NCBI GenBank assembly: GCA_964401935.1
Contig: CAYOAL010000007.1
Coordinates: 1-64,000 of the forward strand
Direction of reading: 5' to 3'
Length of the DNA: 64,000 nt
Source: JAPYTK01 sp964401935
GTDB lineage: Bacteria > Myxococcota_A > Polyangia > Polyangiales > Polyangiaceae
The number at the start of each line of letters is the position of its first letter. Positions within the stretch are counted from its first letter, which is position 1. Positions 26,642 to 35,442 of the stretch are shown here, piece by piece. The position numbers and the translations under genes are program-made. The notes beneath the pieces are model-generated. The model was not told where the DNA came from, made no database searches, and saw nothing but the letters and a program-made list of their open reading frames with translations.

Positions 26642-26961
26642 TGAGCGAAGATCGAGACAGAATGCGTGGCGACCGTGGTGACCGTGATCGTGGCGATGAC
26701 CGGTTGGGCGACAAGGGCGGCGAAGATATGCCCTGGCGTCGCCGAGGCCGCCGTCGCGTGTGCCGGTTCTGCGCCGACAAGGAAAACCTCATCGACTACA
26801 AAGATCCCCAGGCGCTCAAGTACTTCGTGACCGAGCGCGGGAAGATCGTGCCGCGCCGCATCAGCGGAGCTTGCGCCAAGCATCAGCGCGCCATCACCAC
26901 CGCCATCAAGCGGGCGCGGGTGATCGCGCTCTTGCCGTTCACCATGAACGAGGGAGGATGA
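26641..26961 (+). CDS. rpsR: 30S ribosomal protein S18, zinc-ribbon (C+) type
   Basis: A 106-residue protein; the S18 core spans about 30-100 (CRFCADKENLIDYKDP, then ITTAIKRARVIALLPF). Unlike zinc-free S18, it carries CRFC and a later CAKHQR, the Cys pattern of the metal-binding form. The N-terminal 28 residues are an Asp/Arg repeat (RGDRGDRDRGDD) probably disordered. The ATG at 26641 overlaps the rpsF stop (TGATG). Confidence 0.93.
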   Translation: MSEDRDRMRGDRGDRDRGDDRLGDKGGEDMPWRRRGRRRVCRFCADKENLIDYKDPQALKYFVTERGKIVPRRISGACAKHQRAITTAIKRARVIALLPFTMNEGG

Positions 26962-26962
26962 C

Positions 26963-27418
26963 ATGTCTCGCAACGTCCAGGTGGTTCTGACCGACGACCT
27001 CCCCAACGTCGGCACGAGCGGTGAGCTCGTTCGGGTCAAAGCTGGCTACGCGCGCAACTTCCTCATCCCGCGAGGTCTGGCCGCGCTGGCCACGAAGGAC
27101 AACGTGAAGCGCATCGAGCACGAGAAGCGCGTCGCGCAGGCTCGCGCGATCAAGCTTCGCGCCGAGGCCGAGGTGGTGGCGAAGAAGATTGGCGACATGC
27201 GGCTCACCTTCCACGCCCAGACGGGTGAGGACGACAAGCTGTACGGCTCGATCACCTCGCGCGACGTGGAAGAGGCGCTCGCGGAGAAGGGGATCGAGAT
27301 CGATCGGCGCAAGATCGTCATGGATGCGATCCGCGCGGTGGGTGATCACCGCATCGTCGTGAAGATCGCCTCTGGCGTCGACGCCGAGCTGCACGTGGAG
27401 GTGCTGCCCAAGGGCTGA
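26963..27418 (+). CDS. rplI: 50S ribosomal protein L9
   Basis: A 151-residue large-subunit protein with the N-terminal rRNA-binding domain (VVLTDDLPNVGTSGELVRVKAGYARNFLIPRGLA is split here by family signature GxxGxxxxVxxGYARN). The long central helix and C-terminal domain (KLYGSITSRDVEEAL) follow. Start ATG one base after the rpsR stop. It is the last gene before two hairpins that separate it from dnaB. Confidence 0.95.
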   Translation: MSRNVQVVLTDDLPNVGTSGELVRVKAGYARNFLIPRGLAALATKDNVKRIEHEKRVAQARAIKLRAEAEVVAKKIGDMRLTFHAQTGEDDKLYGSITSRDVEEALAEKGIEIDRRKIVMDAIRAVGDHRIVVKIASGVDAELHVEVLPKG

Positions 27419-27453
27419 CCCTGCCGCGCAGCGTCATGAAGTGATATGGTGTT

Positions 27454-27478
27454 CGTGGAGCGCCGAGAGGTCTCCACG
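27454..27478 (+). terminator. Hairpin after rplI (first of two)
   Basis: CGTGGAG (27454-27460) pairs perfectly with CTCCACG (27472-27478) around an 11-nt loop, 36 bp after the rplI stop. It could be an attenuating or RNA-end-protecting structure ahead of the second, stronger hairpin. Confidence 0.4.
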
Positions 27479-27488
27479 ATACCCACCG

Positions 27489-27525
27489 CACCCTGCGAGG
27501 TCCCCGACCCGCAGGGTGTTGTCAT
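27489..27525 (+). terminator. Terminator-like hairpin between rplI and dnaB (second)
   Basis: CACCCTGCG (27489-27497) and CGCAGGGTG (27510-27518) are perfect 9-bp complements with a 12-nt loop, followed by TTGTCATTT. This is the best rho-independent-like signal in the window and probably ends the ribosomal-protein transcript. dnaB would then need its own promoter in 27525-27592. Confidence 0.65.
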
Positions 27526-27592
27526 TTAGAGGGCCTGTGAAGAACCCGTTGTTCTCCTGTTCGTCTCTTGTGGAAAAACTGGGGGGGAGACC

Positions 27593-29101
27593 ATGAGCAT
27601 GCAGACACAGCGCGAGCGGCGTGGACGCGACGAGGGGCCGCGGGAGCCGCCCATCCTCTCCGGGCGCGTGCCGCCCAACGACCTCCAAGCCGAGGCGGCG
27701 GTGCTCGCCTCGTGCCTGCTCGAGAGCGAGGCGCTCGACCGGGTGCTCGAGATCCTCGAGCCCGAGCACTTCTACAGCGACAACCACCGGCTCGTCTTCG
27801 AGGCCTGTCGCTCGTTGTCCCTCGATGGCATCCCCATCGACATCGTCAGCGTGGCCTCGTGGCTCCGAAACCGCGAGCTCATCCAGCGGGCGGGGGGCGC
27901 GAAGTATCTCGGCGAGCTCGTCGACGCCACCCCGGCGGTGGCCAACGTGGGCACCCACGCGCGCACCGTGAAGGAGAAGTGGCGGCTTCGCCGACTGATC
28001 GCGGTGTGCCAGAAGTATGCAGGGCTCGGCTACGGCGAGGTGCCGGAGGCTCAAGACTTCATCGATCGCGCCGAGCAAGAGATCTACGACATCGCGCGCA
28101 CTCCGGAGTCGAGCACCGTCTATCCCCTGAAGGACGTGCTCACCATCACGTTCAAGAAGCTCTCCGAGGCCGCCGAGCGCGGCGATCGCATCACCGGTGT
28201 GCCCACGAAGTTCGTCGATCTCGACAAGAAGACGGCCGGACTGCACCCCGGCGATCTGGTGATCGTGGCCGCGCGGCCCGGCATGGGGAAGACGTCGTTC
28301 GTGCTCAACGTGGCCGTGAACGTGGCTGCGCCCCAGCTCATCACCACCCCTGGGCCCGGCGACGACGGCTACGGCGAGCAGCAGACGGAGACGCCCGGTT
28401 ACGGGGTGGCGGTGTTCTCGCTCGAGATGCCCAAAGAGCAGGTCGCGCAACGTATGGTCTGCGCCGAGGCACGGGTCGACGTGGGCAAGATGCGCCAGGG
28501 CTACCTCAATCAGGAAGACTGGGCGAACCTCACCAGCGCGGCGGCGGTGCTCGCCAACCTCCCGGTGTGGATCGACGACACGGCCGGGCTGTCGCTGCTC
28601 GAGCTCCGCTCGAAGGTGAGGCGCTTGAAGGCGGAGTACTCGCGCCAGCGCAAACCCAACGAGCCGGGCCTGGGCCTCGTGATCATCGACTACCTCCAGC
28701 TCATGCGAGGTCGCGCCAACGCGAACAGCCGCGAGCAAGAGATCAGCGAGATCTCGCGTGGTCTCAAGCAGCTCGCGAAGGAGCTCTCGGTGCCGGTGAT
28801 CGCGCTCTCGCAGCTGAACCGCGGCGTGGAGACGCGGGCCGGCAAAGACAAGCGCCCGATGCTCTCCGATCTTCGTGAGAGCGGCGCCATCGAGCAGGAC
28901 GCGGACATGATCGTGTTCATCTACCGCGACGAGTACTACAACCGCGACACCACGACCGAGCATGGCATCGCCGAGCTCATCATCGCCAAGCAGCGCAACG
29001 GCCCCACGGGCACCGTGCGCACGCGCTTCATCGACAGCTACACGCGGTTTGAGAACCTCGCTCCCGGCGAGTACGAAGACTTCGGAGAGTTTGACGGTTA
29101 G
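27593..29101 (+). CDS. dnaB: Replicative DNA helicase DnaB
   Basis: A 502-residue hexameric helicase that unwinds DNA at the fork and recruits primase. The N-terminal domain (about 25-125: PPNDLQAEAAVLAS) is followed by the linker helix and RecA-like domain. Walker A is ARPGMGKTSF with K233, LVIIDYLQLM is Walker B, then ALSQLNRGVE and SDLRESGAIEQDAD. An insertion of about 25 residues after Walker A (ITTPGPGDDGYGEQQTETPG) distinguishes it from E. coli DnaB. No intein is present. Start ATG at 27593 preceded by GGGGGGAG. Confidence 0.96.
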   Translation: MSMQTQRERRGRDEGPREPPILSGRVPPNDLQAEAAVLASCLLESEALDRVLEILEPEHFYSDNHRLVFEACRSLSLDGIPIDIVSVASWLRNRELIQRAGGAKYLGELVDATPAVANVGTHARTVKEKWRLRRLIAVCQKYAGLGYGEVPEAQDFIDRAEQEIYDIARTPESSTVYPLKDVLTITFKKLSEAAERGDRITGVPTKFVDLDKKTAGLHPGDLVIVAARPGMGKTSFVLNVAVNVAAPQLITTPGPGDDGYGEQQTETPGYGVAVFSLEMPKEQVAQRMVCAEARVDVGKMRQGYLNQEDWANLTSAAAVLANLPVWIDDTAGLSLLELRSKVRRLKAEYSRQRKPNEPGLGLVIIDYLQLMRGRANANSREQEISEISRGLKQLAKELSVPVIALSQLNRGVETRAGKDKRPMLSDLRESGAIEQDADMIVFIYRDEYYNRDTTTEHGIAELIIAKQRNGPTGTVRTRFIDSYTRFENLAPGEYEDFGEFDG

Positions 29102-29137
29102 CGCGAGCCGCGATCGACGAGCGCGACGAGGAGGACG

Positions 29138-29782
29138 ATGCGCACCGACGTGATCGACACGAGCCCCGCGTCCATCGCCCGAGCCGCGCGGCTGTTGTCG
29201 CAGGGGGAGGTGGTCGCGTTCCCCACCGAGACGGTGTACGGCCTCGGAGCGCGCGCCGACCGCTCCGACGCCGTCGCCAAGATCTTCGAGGCCAAGGGGC
29301 GCCCCTCCGACAAGCCGCTCATCCTCCACGTGGCCGACGTGGCGGCGGCGCGCGCGGCGACGCGCGGTTGGGACGAGCGGGCATCGGCCCTCGCCGAGCG
29401 CTTCTGGCCAGGCCCGGTGACCATCGTGCTCGAGGCAGCGGCGTGGGTGGTGCCGGAGGTGACGGCGGGCGGGTCCACCGTGGCGGTACGCGCACCTGGC
29501 CACGAGGTCGCGCTCGCGCTCATCACCGCGCTCGGTTGCCCCATCGCTGCGCCGAGCGCCAACCTGTCCGGTCACGAGGCCCCCACCACCGCGGAGGGGG
29601 TGGGGGCGAGCCTGGGAGGGCGCATCCCCCTCGTCGTGGACGGCGGGGAGACGCCGTGGCGAACGCCCTCGACGCTGGTCGAGCTCACCGCGAGGGGCGC
29701 GCGGATCGTGCGCGCCGGTGCCGTCTCGCGTGAGGCCATCGCCGAGGTGTTGCAGCTTGATGAGGACGGCGGCCGTCCGTAG
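29138..29782 (+). CDS. tsaC: L-threonylcarbamoyladenylate synthase (Sua5/YrdC/YwlC)
   Basis: A 214-residue enzyme that makes threonylcarbamoyl-AMP from Thr, bicarbonate and ATP, the first step in the t6A37 modification of tRNAs reading ANN codons. Motifs: VAFPTETVYGLGARA, KGRPSDKPLILHV, RFWPGPVTIVL, VRAPGHEVA and APSANLSG. The length fits the short YrdC/TsaC form without the extra Sua5 domain. It follows dnaB by 36 bp and may share its transcript. Confidence 0.93.
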   Translation: MRTDVIDTSPASIARAARLLSQGEVVAFPTETVYGLGARADRSDAVAKIFEAKGRPSDKPLILHVADVAAARAATRGWDERASALAERFWPGPVTIVLEAAAWVVPEVTAGGSTVAVRAPGHEVALALITALGCPIAAPSANLSGHEAPTTAEGVGASLGGRIPLVVDGGETPWRTPSTLVELTARGARIVRAGAVSREAIAEVLQLDEDGGRP

Positions 29783-29795
29783 ACTTCACCCGTCG

Positions 29796-31019
29796 ATGCG
29801 CTGGATGGGTGCGATGGTCGCGGCGATGGTGTCGGCGATCGTCGTGGCGGTGCTCGTCACGGCGGACGAGGCTCACGCAGAACCCGAGGCTCCGGTGCCG
29901 GAGCGGCGTCGCCTGCGCCTCGACGAGTCGCCCGAGCTCACGTTGCTCGCGCCGTTTCGTCACGCCGTCGATCCGGGCCGCACCGCGATCGGTCGCTGGC
30001 GCCGCAGCCCCTTCGGGCGGTGGAGCCACCGCGGCTTCGCCTCGTTGGACTGGAGTGGGGGACATCCCGCGCCGGGCCACGACGCCGCGGTCAACCCGCG
30101 CCTCTCGATCGGCTCTGTCGATCCATGCGCCGCGCGCCTGACCGAGAGCGAGCCACGGTGGCCGGTCGCCATGCCGCGCGAGCATTGGTTCGAAGGAGAA
30201 GACAGCGTCGGAGGCGCGCTCTTGGGCTCGACGGCGCTCGCGCTCCGCCGAGAGCTCATGCCCCCGTGGCTCGAGCGCGTCGACATCCACTGGGCCCACG
30301 CGTTGGTGCTCGCGCTCGGCTGCGGTCGCGGGGGCGAGTGCTCGGTCGGCGAGTCGTTTCCCGCGAGCGTGTTTGCCGTGCTGTGGAACTCGCTGTCTCC
30401 GCTCGAGCCGCCGTCGCCGTGGTGGGAGTGTCGCGAGCGGCCGCTGCGACTGCAGCGCTTCGGTCCGGAGGGGGAGGCCTTCGTCGCGCTGAGCTGCGAC
30501 GGCTCCATCCCCGACGGTGCTCTCGAGACCTTGAGCGTGCTCGCGCGCCCGCTCGACGTGCCACGGCCAAGCGCGCTGCCCGCGGTGCCCACCGGGCCCC
30601 CCGGCGAGTGGGTGGACGGCGTGCGCATCATGCACCCGCGCTTGCTCTGGGTGCTACACCGCATCTCGCTCGAGTACCCGTGGCATCCGGTGCACATCTA
30701 CAGCGGCTATCGCCCCGCCGACGGTCCCCTCGAGGAGGGCACCCACACCAGCAATCACGCCCTCGGTCGAGCCCTCGACATCAGCGTGAAGGGGGTGGAA
30801 AACGAGGAGCTGCTCGCGCTGTGTCACAAGCTGGCCGACGTGGGCTGTGGCTACTACCCCAACGGCAAGTTCGTCCACTTCGACATTCGCTTCCACGGCG
30901 GCGGCCTCTGGATCGACGCCTCCAAACCCGGCGAGCCGAGCCGGTACGTCACGAGCTGGCCCGGCGTCGTGGAGAGAGGCCGCGTGATCTGGCAGAAGGA
31001 GGTGCTGGTGGCCCAGTGA
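29796..31019 (+). CDS. Exported DUF882/peptidase M15-like protein (murein endopeptidase-like)
   Basis: A 407-residue protein with an N-terminal hydrophobic signal/anchor (MVAAMVSAIVVAVLVTA). Residues about 50-260 are unassigned, with several Cys. The C-terminal domain resembles the DUF882/YcbK and M15 D,D-peptidase fold: YSGYRPADGP, HTSNHALGRALDIS (zinc His and Asp) and FVHFDIR (His/Asp). Such enzymes cleave peptidoglycan peptides in the periplasm. The start used is the ATG at 29796, directly before the hydrophobic segment and 13 bp after tsaC. Confidence 0.75.
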   Translation: MRWMGAMVAAMVSAIVVAVLVTADEAHAEPEAPVPERRRLRLDESPELTLLAPFRHAVDPGRTAIGRWRRSPFGRWSHRGFASLDWSGGHPAPGHDAAVNPRLSIGSVDPCAARLTESEPRWPVAMPREHWFEGEDSVGGALLGSTALALRRELMPPWLERVDIHWAHALVLALGCGRGGECSVGESFPASVFAVLWNSLSPLEPPSPWWECRERPLRLQRFGPEGEAFVALSCDGSIPDGALETLSVLARPLDVPRPSALPAVPTGPPGEWVDGVRIMHPRLLWVLHRISLEYPWHPVHIYSGYRPADGPLEEGTHTSNHALGRALDISVKGVENEELLALCHKLADVGCGYYPNGKFVHFDIRFHGGGLWIDASKPGEPSRYVTSWPGVVERGRVIWQKEVLVAQ

Positions 31020-31094
31020 GGCGCCCCACGCGACCCGGCGGGACGGTCGCGCACCGCGGCGGCTCCTCGCGCTCGAGCGGTCACGTCCCCTCGG

Positions 31095-32681
31095 TCAGCG
31101 CTCGCCGAGCGGGGGACGGATGCGCACCGGGCGCTCCGCGGGAGAGGCGCTCGTCGACACGAGGAACGGCTTGGGCTCGCGGGCGCCGGGGGCCCACTCG
31201 CACAGGGACACGGAGCGGTCGCCGTGGGTGCCGGGGCGAATCCACACGAAGGTCTGGGTGCCGATGCGTTCGCTGCACTCGGGATCGGTGAAGGCCGCCG
31301 ACCAGAACCCGCCGTTGACGTAGCGCACGGGGCCCACCTGGTGGTTCTGGGGCTCGTGGGTGTGGCCGAAGACGACCATCCTGGCGCCGGTGATGGCGGC
31401 GATGAGGTGGGCGAGCCGCTCGTCGAGGAGCGGTTGGTCGAACACCGTCGCCTTCACTTGGGCGGCGTAGATCGCGTAGGGAGGGATGAGTGCGACCATC
31501 GGGGCCACTACCCACAGCGGGCTGATCGGGAGCGCGACGTTGATGTGGAGCACGAGCTGCCACGAGAGGAACATCAACGCGAGGAACAAGAACCCTCGGT
31601 CGAGCCACAGCACCTTCATCACCCGAATGGGGCTAGAGCACGCCGACGGAACCGAGATGGCCTGGAGCTTCCGCACCATCGCGGGGGTGACGCGGGCGCG
31701 CGCCGCGACATCGGCGACCTTCTCGTCGATCCGGAGCGGGTCGCGCATCGGGGGGCGCCAGTGCTCGGTGAGGCTGAGCACGAGGGTGGCGAGCGCGCCC
31801 CAGAACCACGTCCAGAGCAAGAGCGGCTGGGTGAGCAGCATGTAGCGCAGGAAGAAGCGCACGTACTGCAGGCCGCTCATGATGTAGTTGTCTTTGGCGT
31901 TGGGGTTGAAGTAGCCCATGCCGTTGAGCATGTAGCGCCCGGCGAGATCGCCGAAAGGGATGCGGATACGCGGCCGGCCCCGCACCTCGATGAGCGGATC
32001 GATCGGGTTCTTCACCACGCAGTTGGGATCGTACTGGTGACCGTGGCTGATGTAGGTGTCGTCCTGGCTCAGGTAGAACCAGTCGCAGAACACGAGCTCG
32101 CCGCCAGGCTGCTTGGTGGCGACGTCGCGCGGCGTGTTGGCATCGTGGTCGTTGCCTGGGGCACCGCCATCGCCGCGAGCGTCGTGCTCGCCGAGGGCGC
32201 TCGGTTCGGCCGCTAGCTCGTGGCCATGTTGCGGCTCGACGCCCAGCCGCTCGCGGATCAGGCGCTGCAGCGAGGGCCACGCGAGCTCGACGTCGTGGTT
32301 GCCGAACACGAACACGACGCGGTGCCCGCCATCGAGGAAGCGACGGATGGCGTCGAACCAGATGGGGTGGTCGCGGATGATCACCTCCATCTTGAAGCGG
32401 GACATCCACTCCTCGCTGCCGAGCCCTCGTAGCCGCGCCAGCCAGTCGATCGGACCCTCGGGGTCTTCCGGCAGCTGGGTGACGGAGTCGAAGTCGAAGA
32501 TGTCGCCGTTGAGGACGAGCTCGACGCGCTCGGCGGTTTGCTCGGTGAGGTGCTGAAGGAGACGCGCGAAGTCTTCGTCGATGAAGTGCTTCTCGAGCTT
32601 GTAGGCCATCCAGTGAGGCCGGCGAGGATCGGGTCGCTGGGCCTCGCTCAGGTGGAGGTCGGAGAGGACGACGGTATGCAC
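31095..32681 (-). CDS. Calcineurin-like metallophosphoesterase with internal membrane segments
   Basis: A 528-residue protein. The N-terminal metal motifs are LSDLHLSE, NGDIFDFD and FGNHDVEL. The C-terminal part restores the fold with SHGHQYDP and FGHTHEP, and between these lie hydrophobic stretches (FFLRYMLLTQPLLLWTWFWG, then LALMFLSWQLVLHI and APMVALIPPYAIYA). A low-complexity Asp/Gly/His insert occurs near 150-180. Split phosphoesterase halves around membrane helices suggest a membrane-bound enzyme; the substrate (lipid-linked phosphate, nucleotide or other) is unknown. Transcribed leftward, downstream of the MarR gene after a 159-bp gap. Confidence 0.8.
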   Translation of the reverse strand: MHTVVLSDLHLSEAQRPDPRRPHWMAYKLEKHFIDEDFARLLQHLTEQTAERVELVLNGDIFDFDSVTQLPEDPEGPIDWLARLRGLGSEEWMSRFKMEVIIRDHPIWFDAIRRFLDGGHRVVFVFGNHDVELAWPSLQRLIRERLGVEPQHGHELAAEPSALGEHDARGDGGAPGNDHDANTPRDVATKQPGGELVFCDWFYLSQDDTYISHGHQYDPNCVVKNPIDPLIEVRGRPRIRIPFGDLAGRYMLNGMGYFNPNAKDNYIMSGLQYVRFFLRYMLLTQPLLLWTWFWGALATLVLSLTEHWRPPMRDPLRIDEKVADVAARARVTPAMVRKLQAISVPSACSSPIRVMKVLWLDRGFLFLALMFLSWQLVLHINVALPISPLWVVAPMVALIPPYAIYAAQVKATVFDQPLLDERLAHLIAAITGARMVVFGHTHEPQNHQVGPVRYVNGGFWSAAFTDPECSERIGTQTFVWIRPGTHGDRSVSLCEWAPGAREPKPFLVSTSASPAERPVRIRPPLGER

Positions 32682-32840
32682 GAGACTCCCTCGATCGGTA
32701 TCGCGTGGTGGCCGAGGTCGCCGTCATGTTTCGAACATATCCCTGCGGGCTCGGCCCGCGAGCTCGGCGAGGCCGCGAGCTCGGCGACGCCTGCGACGGG
32801 GCGGGCGCGGTCCGTGCGGCGGCCGCCCCCTGGCGCGTCG

Positions 32841-33341
32841 TCAGGGGAGCACGTCGGGAGGCGGACCCTCGATGGAGGGATCGGCGTCGAGCACCGGATC
32901 GGCGGCGAGATCTTCGCCATCCATCATCCGCACGACCTTGTCGAGGGTGACGCGGATCGCGTGCTGCTCCTCGGCGGGGAGCAGCGCGAGGCGGTTCGCG
33001 AACTTCTCTTGGAGCGCGGAGGGCGCGTCGGCGAGGAGCGCGGTGCCGGCGTCGGTGATGGCGACGGTGACGTTTCGCCGATCACTCTCGCTACGGACGC
33101 GCGTCACGAGCTGCCGCGAGGCGAGCCGATCGACGATGCCGGTGACGGTCGCCTGGCTCAGCGCCACGTGTTTGGCGAGCTCCGAGGGGGTGAGCGACGT
33201 GTGACGGCCGAGCACGCGCAAGCACACCAGCTGGGGTCCGGTCAGGCCGAACTTGTTGGCGAGGTAGCGGCTGTGGATGTCGATCGCGCGGGTGATCCGC
33301 CTCAGCGCGACGAGGATGTCTTCTTCGAGCTCGTTGGGCAC
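32841..33341 (-). CDS. MarR-family transcriptional regulator
   Basis: A 166-residue winged-helix dimer repressor. Helix-turn-helix region SLTPSELAKHVALSQATVTGIVDRL is followed by the wing with SESDRRNV (the conserved D-x-R), and terminal dimerisation helices. It is transcribed away from a small exported-protein gene, an AsnB-type amidotransferase and a nitrilase. The 297-bp divergent region contains two short palindromes (33452-33463, 33541-33554) suitable as operators. The ligand is unknown. Start at 33341. Confidence 0.85.
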   Translation of the reverse strand: MPNELEEDILVALRRITRAIDIHSRYLANKFGLTGPQLVCLRVLGRHTSLTPSELAKHVALSQATVTGIVDRLASRQLVTRVRSESDRRNVTVAITDAGTALLADAPSALQEKFANRLALLPAEEQHAIRVTLDKVVRMMDGEDLAADPVLDADPSIEGPPPDVLP

Positions 33342-33638
33342 GGCGCTTGGTTTCCCGTTGAATCGCGGTGTTCCCGGTTTCGGAGTCGGGCCTCGCTCCG
33401 TAGCACTTCTGGTCGCGCGCCTCCGAGAATCCCCGATGGTTTCAGCTCTAACGATTTGAATCGATTGTTTTACGGAAGATATCCTTAGAATACTTTCTTT
33501 GGCCCGCGTTTTCGTGTAGGATGAGTTTGTATCCGATTGTAATCATAGATGATTCGGTTCGGCGCCACGGAGATCGCGAAGATCCGGCCGGCGGCGACGA
33601 ACATCACCCACACGCACAGCTGACTCGGGAGGACTTCC
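33342..33638. promoter_or_regulatory. AT-rich divergent regulatory region with two palindromes
   Basis: This region is much richer in A/T than the rest of the window, especially 33440-33560. It contains CGATT-TG-AATCG (33452-33463) and AATCAT-AG-ATGATT (33541-33554), both perfect palindromes. It separates the MarR gene (leftward) from the small exported protein/amidotransferase genes (rightward), so it probably holds promoters and MarR operators. I see no gene inside. Confidence 0.5.
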
Positions 33639-33878
33639 ATGAAGCTCAAAACCTTGCTCGGTGGCTGCGCGGTCGTGTTTGCGATCGCGGCTGCCGCCTC
33701 CGCAGCCGCCGGCACCGTCGACACCGGCGCGGCCGACAGGCTTGGGGACGCGCCAGACACGCTCGCCCCGAACCCGCCGCCCCTCCCCACGACGCCGCGG
33801 CCATCGCCGCCGCCGATCCCGTCGCCCAAGAAGCCCGAGCCCCCCAAGCCGGGCCCCAAGCCGAAGCCCAAGGGCTGA
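33639..33878 (+). CDS. Small exported Pro/Lys-rich protein
   Basis: A 79-residue protein. Residues 1-24 form a clean Sec signal peptide (KLKTLLGGCAVVFAIAAAA) with AAASAA-type cleavage. The mature part runs from an acidic TVDTGAADRLGDAPDT to a Pro/Lys-rich tail (PKKPEPPKPGPKPKPKG). A start codon ATG follows GGAGGA at 9 nt. It sits 22 bp before the amidotransferase gene and opposite MarR. The basic Pro-rich tail resembles cell-wall-spanning linkers, but I do not recognise a family. Confidence 0.65.
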   Translation: MKLKTLLGGCAVVFAIAAAASAAAGTVDTGAADRLGDAPDTLAPNPPPLPTTPRPSPPPIPSPKKPEPPKPGPKPKPKG

Positions 33879-33900
33879 GCGGCCCCCCGCAGGACACGGC

Positions 33901-35436
33901 GTGTGTGGCATCGTCGGGATGTTCAACGTCGCCCACCGAGCCCAGCTCGAGGCGATGTTGGCCTCCACCGTCCATCGCGGGGAAGACAGCACTCGGTTCG
34001 AGTTTTACGACGGCCGCTGCGGCCTCGGGATCAACCGGCTGAGCATCATCGATCTCGCGAGGGGTGAGCAGCCGCTCCACAACGAAGACCGCAGCGTGCA
34101 CGTGGTGTGCAACGGCGAGATCTACAACCACGAGGCCATCGCGAGCGATCTGGGCGCGCATCACCAACTCCGCACGCGCTCGGACGCGGAGGTGATCAGC
34201 CACCTCTACGAGGATCACGGCGACGACTGCGTCAACCTCCTCGATGGCATGTTCGCCTTCGTGCTGTACGACGCGCAGCAGAAGCGCTTCCTCGCCGCAC
34301 GCGATCCGATCGGCATCAAGCCGCTCTACTACGCGCGCGATGGGCAGCGCTGGTACTTCGCGTCCGAAGCCAAGGCCCTCCTCGCCGCGAGCGTCGAGCC
34401 GCAGGCGGTGCGCATGCTCCCGCCTGGCTTTCGTGTCACCGAGCGCGGGCCCGAGGCGTATTACCACCTCGCGGCCCAACGCAGCGTGCCCAACGCGGAG
34501 CTCGTGCGTTCGCTGCTCGATCACGCGGTGAAGATGCGGCTCCTCGCCGACGTCGAGGTGGGCACCTTCCTCTCCGGTGGCCTCGACTCGAGCATCATCA
34601 CGGCCCTCGCGAAGCGACATCAGCCGGGCCTCCGCACGTTCACCGTGGGCATGGAAGGTGCGCCCGACGTGGAGGCCGCGCGCACGGTGGCGGCTTTCCT
34701 CGGCGTGCGCCACGCGGTGCGCACGTTCACCGTCGAGGAGATGCTGGCCGCGATCCCCGAGGCGATCTGGCACGTGGAGAGCTTCAACCCCTCGATGGTC
34801 ACTGGCGCCGTGGTCACGCTGATGGCGGCCCGCCTCGCCAAGGAGGAGGGCCTCAAGGTGGTGCTCTGCGGCGAAGGGAGCGACGAGATCTTCGCGGGCT
34901 ACTCGGCGGTGCGGAACATGTCGTGGCCAGCGCTGCAGCAAGCCTCGTGGGAGCTCATCAACAACCTCCACAATACGGAGTGCAAGCGCCTCGATCGTAT
35001 GACGATGGCGGTGTCCCTCGAGGCGCGGGTGCCGTTCCTCGATCGACGCGTGGTGGAGTACGCGCTGAACCTGCCCTGCGAGGCCAAGATCAAGACGGTG
35101 AACGGCCGCAAGGTCGAGAAGCACATCCTGCGCGAAGCGTTCACCGGGATGCTCCCCGACGAGATCCTCTGGCGCGAGAAGATGCCCTTCGATCAGGGAA
35201 GCGGCGGCCGTCACATCATCGAGCACGTGAACGGCCTGGTCAGCGACGCGGATCTCGTCGCGGCACGACGCGACTACCCAGAGGCCAACCTGGCCTCCAA
35301 GGAGATGCTCTACTACTTCCGCATCTGGCGTGAGCACTTCGGCGATCTCGGGGGCGCGCGCGTGTTCGACATGTTCGGCGACTATCCGGTGATGATGGCC
35401 AACATCGCGAAGAGGACCGCCGAGAGCGGAAGCTGA
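33901..35436 (+). CDS. Asparagine synthetase B-type glutamine amidotransferase
   Basis: A 511-residue two-domain enzyme. The N-terminal glutaminase domain begins with catalytic Cys2 (MCGIVGMF) and contains LGINRLSIIDLARGEQPL and VVCNGEIYNHEAI. The synthetase domain has the ATP pyrophosphatase loop LSGGLDSSIIT and CGEGSDEIFAGY, and the ARVPFLDRRVVEYAL signature. It transfers ammonia from Gln to an adenylated carboxylate (Asp in true AsnB). The family also contains specialised amidotransferases, and the adjacent MarR/nitrilase context leaves room for a non-Asp substrate. Start GTG at 33901, required to place Cys at position 2. Confidence 0.88.
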   Translation: MCGIVGMFNVAHRAQLEAMLASTVHRGEDSTRFEFYDGRCGLGINRLSIIDLARGEQPLHNEDRSVHVVCNGEIYNHEAIASDLGAHHQLRTRSDAEVISHLYEDHGDDCVNLLDGMFAFVLYDAQQKRFLAARDPIGIKPLYYARDGQRWYFASEAKALLAASVEPQAVRMLPPGFRVTERGPEAYYHLAAQRSVPNAELVRSLLDHAVKMRLLADVEVGTFLSGGLDSSIITALAKRHQPGLRTFTVGMEGAPDVEAARTVAAFLGVRHAVRTFTVEEMLAAIPEAIWHVESFNPSMVTGAVVTLMAARLAKEEGLKVVLCGEGSDEIFAGYSAVRNMSWPALQQASWELINNLHNTECKRLDRMTMAVSLEARVPFLDRRVVEYALNLPCEAKIKTVNGRKVEKHILREAFTGMLPDEILWREKMPFDQGSGGRHIIEHVNGLVSDADLVAARRDYPEANLASKEMLYYFRIWREHFGDLGGARVFDMFGDYPVMMANIAKRTAESGS

Positions 35437-35442
35437 AGCGAC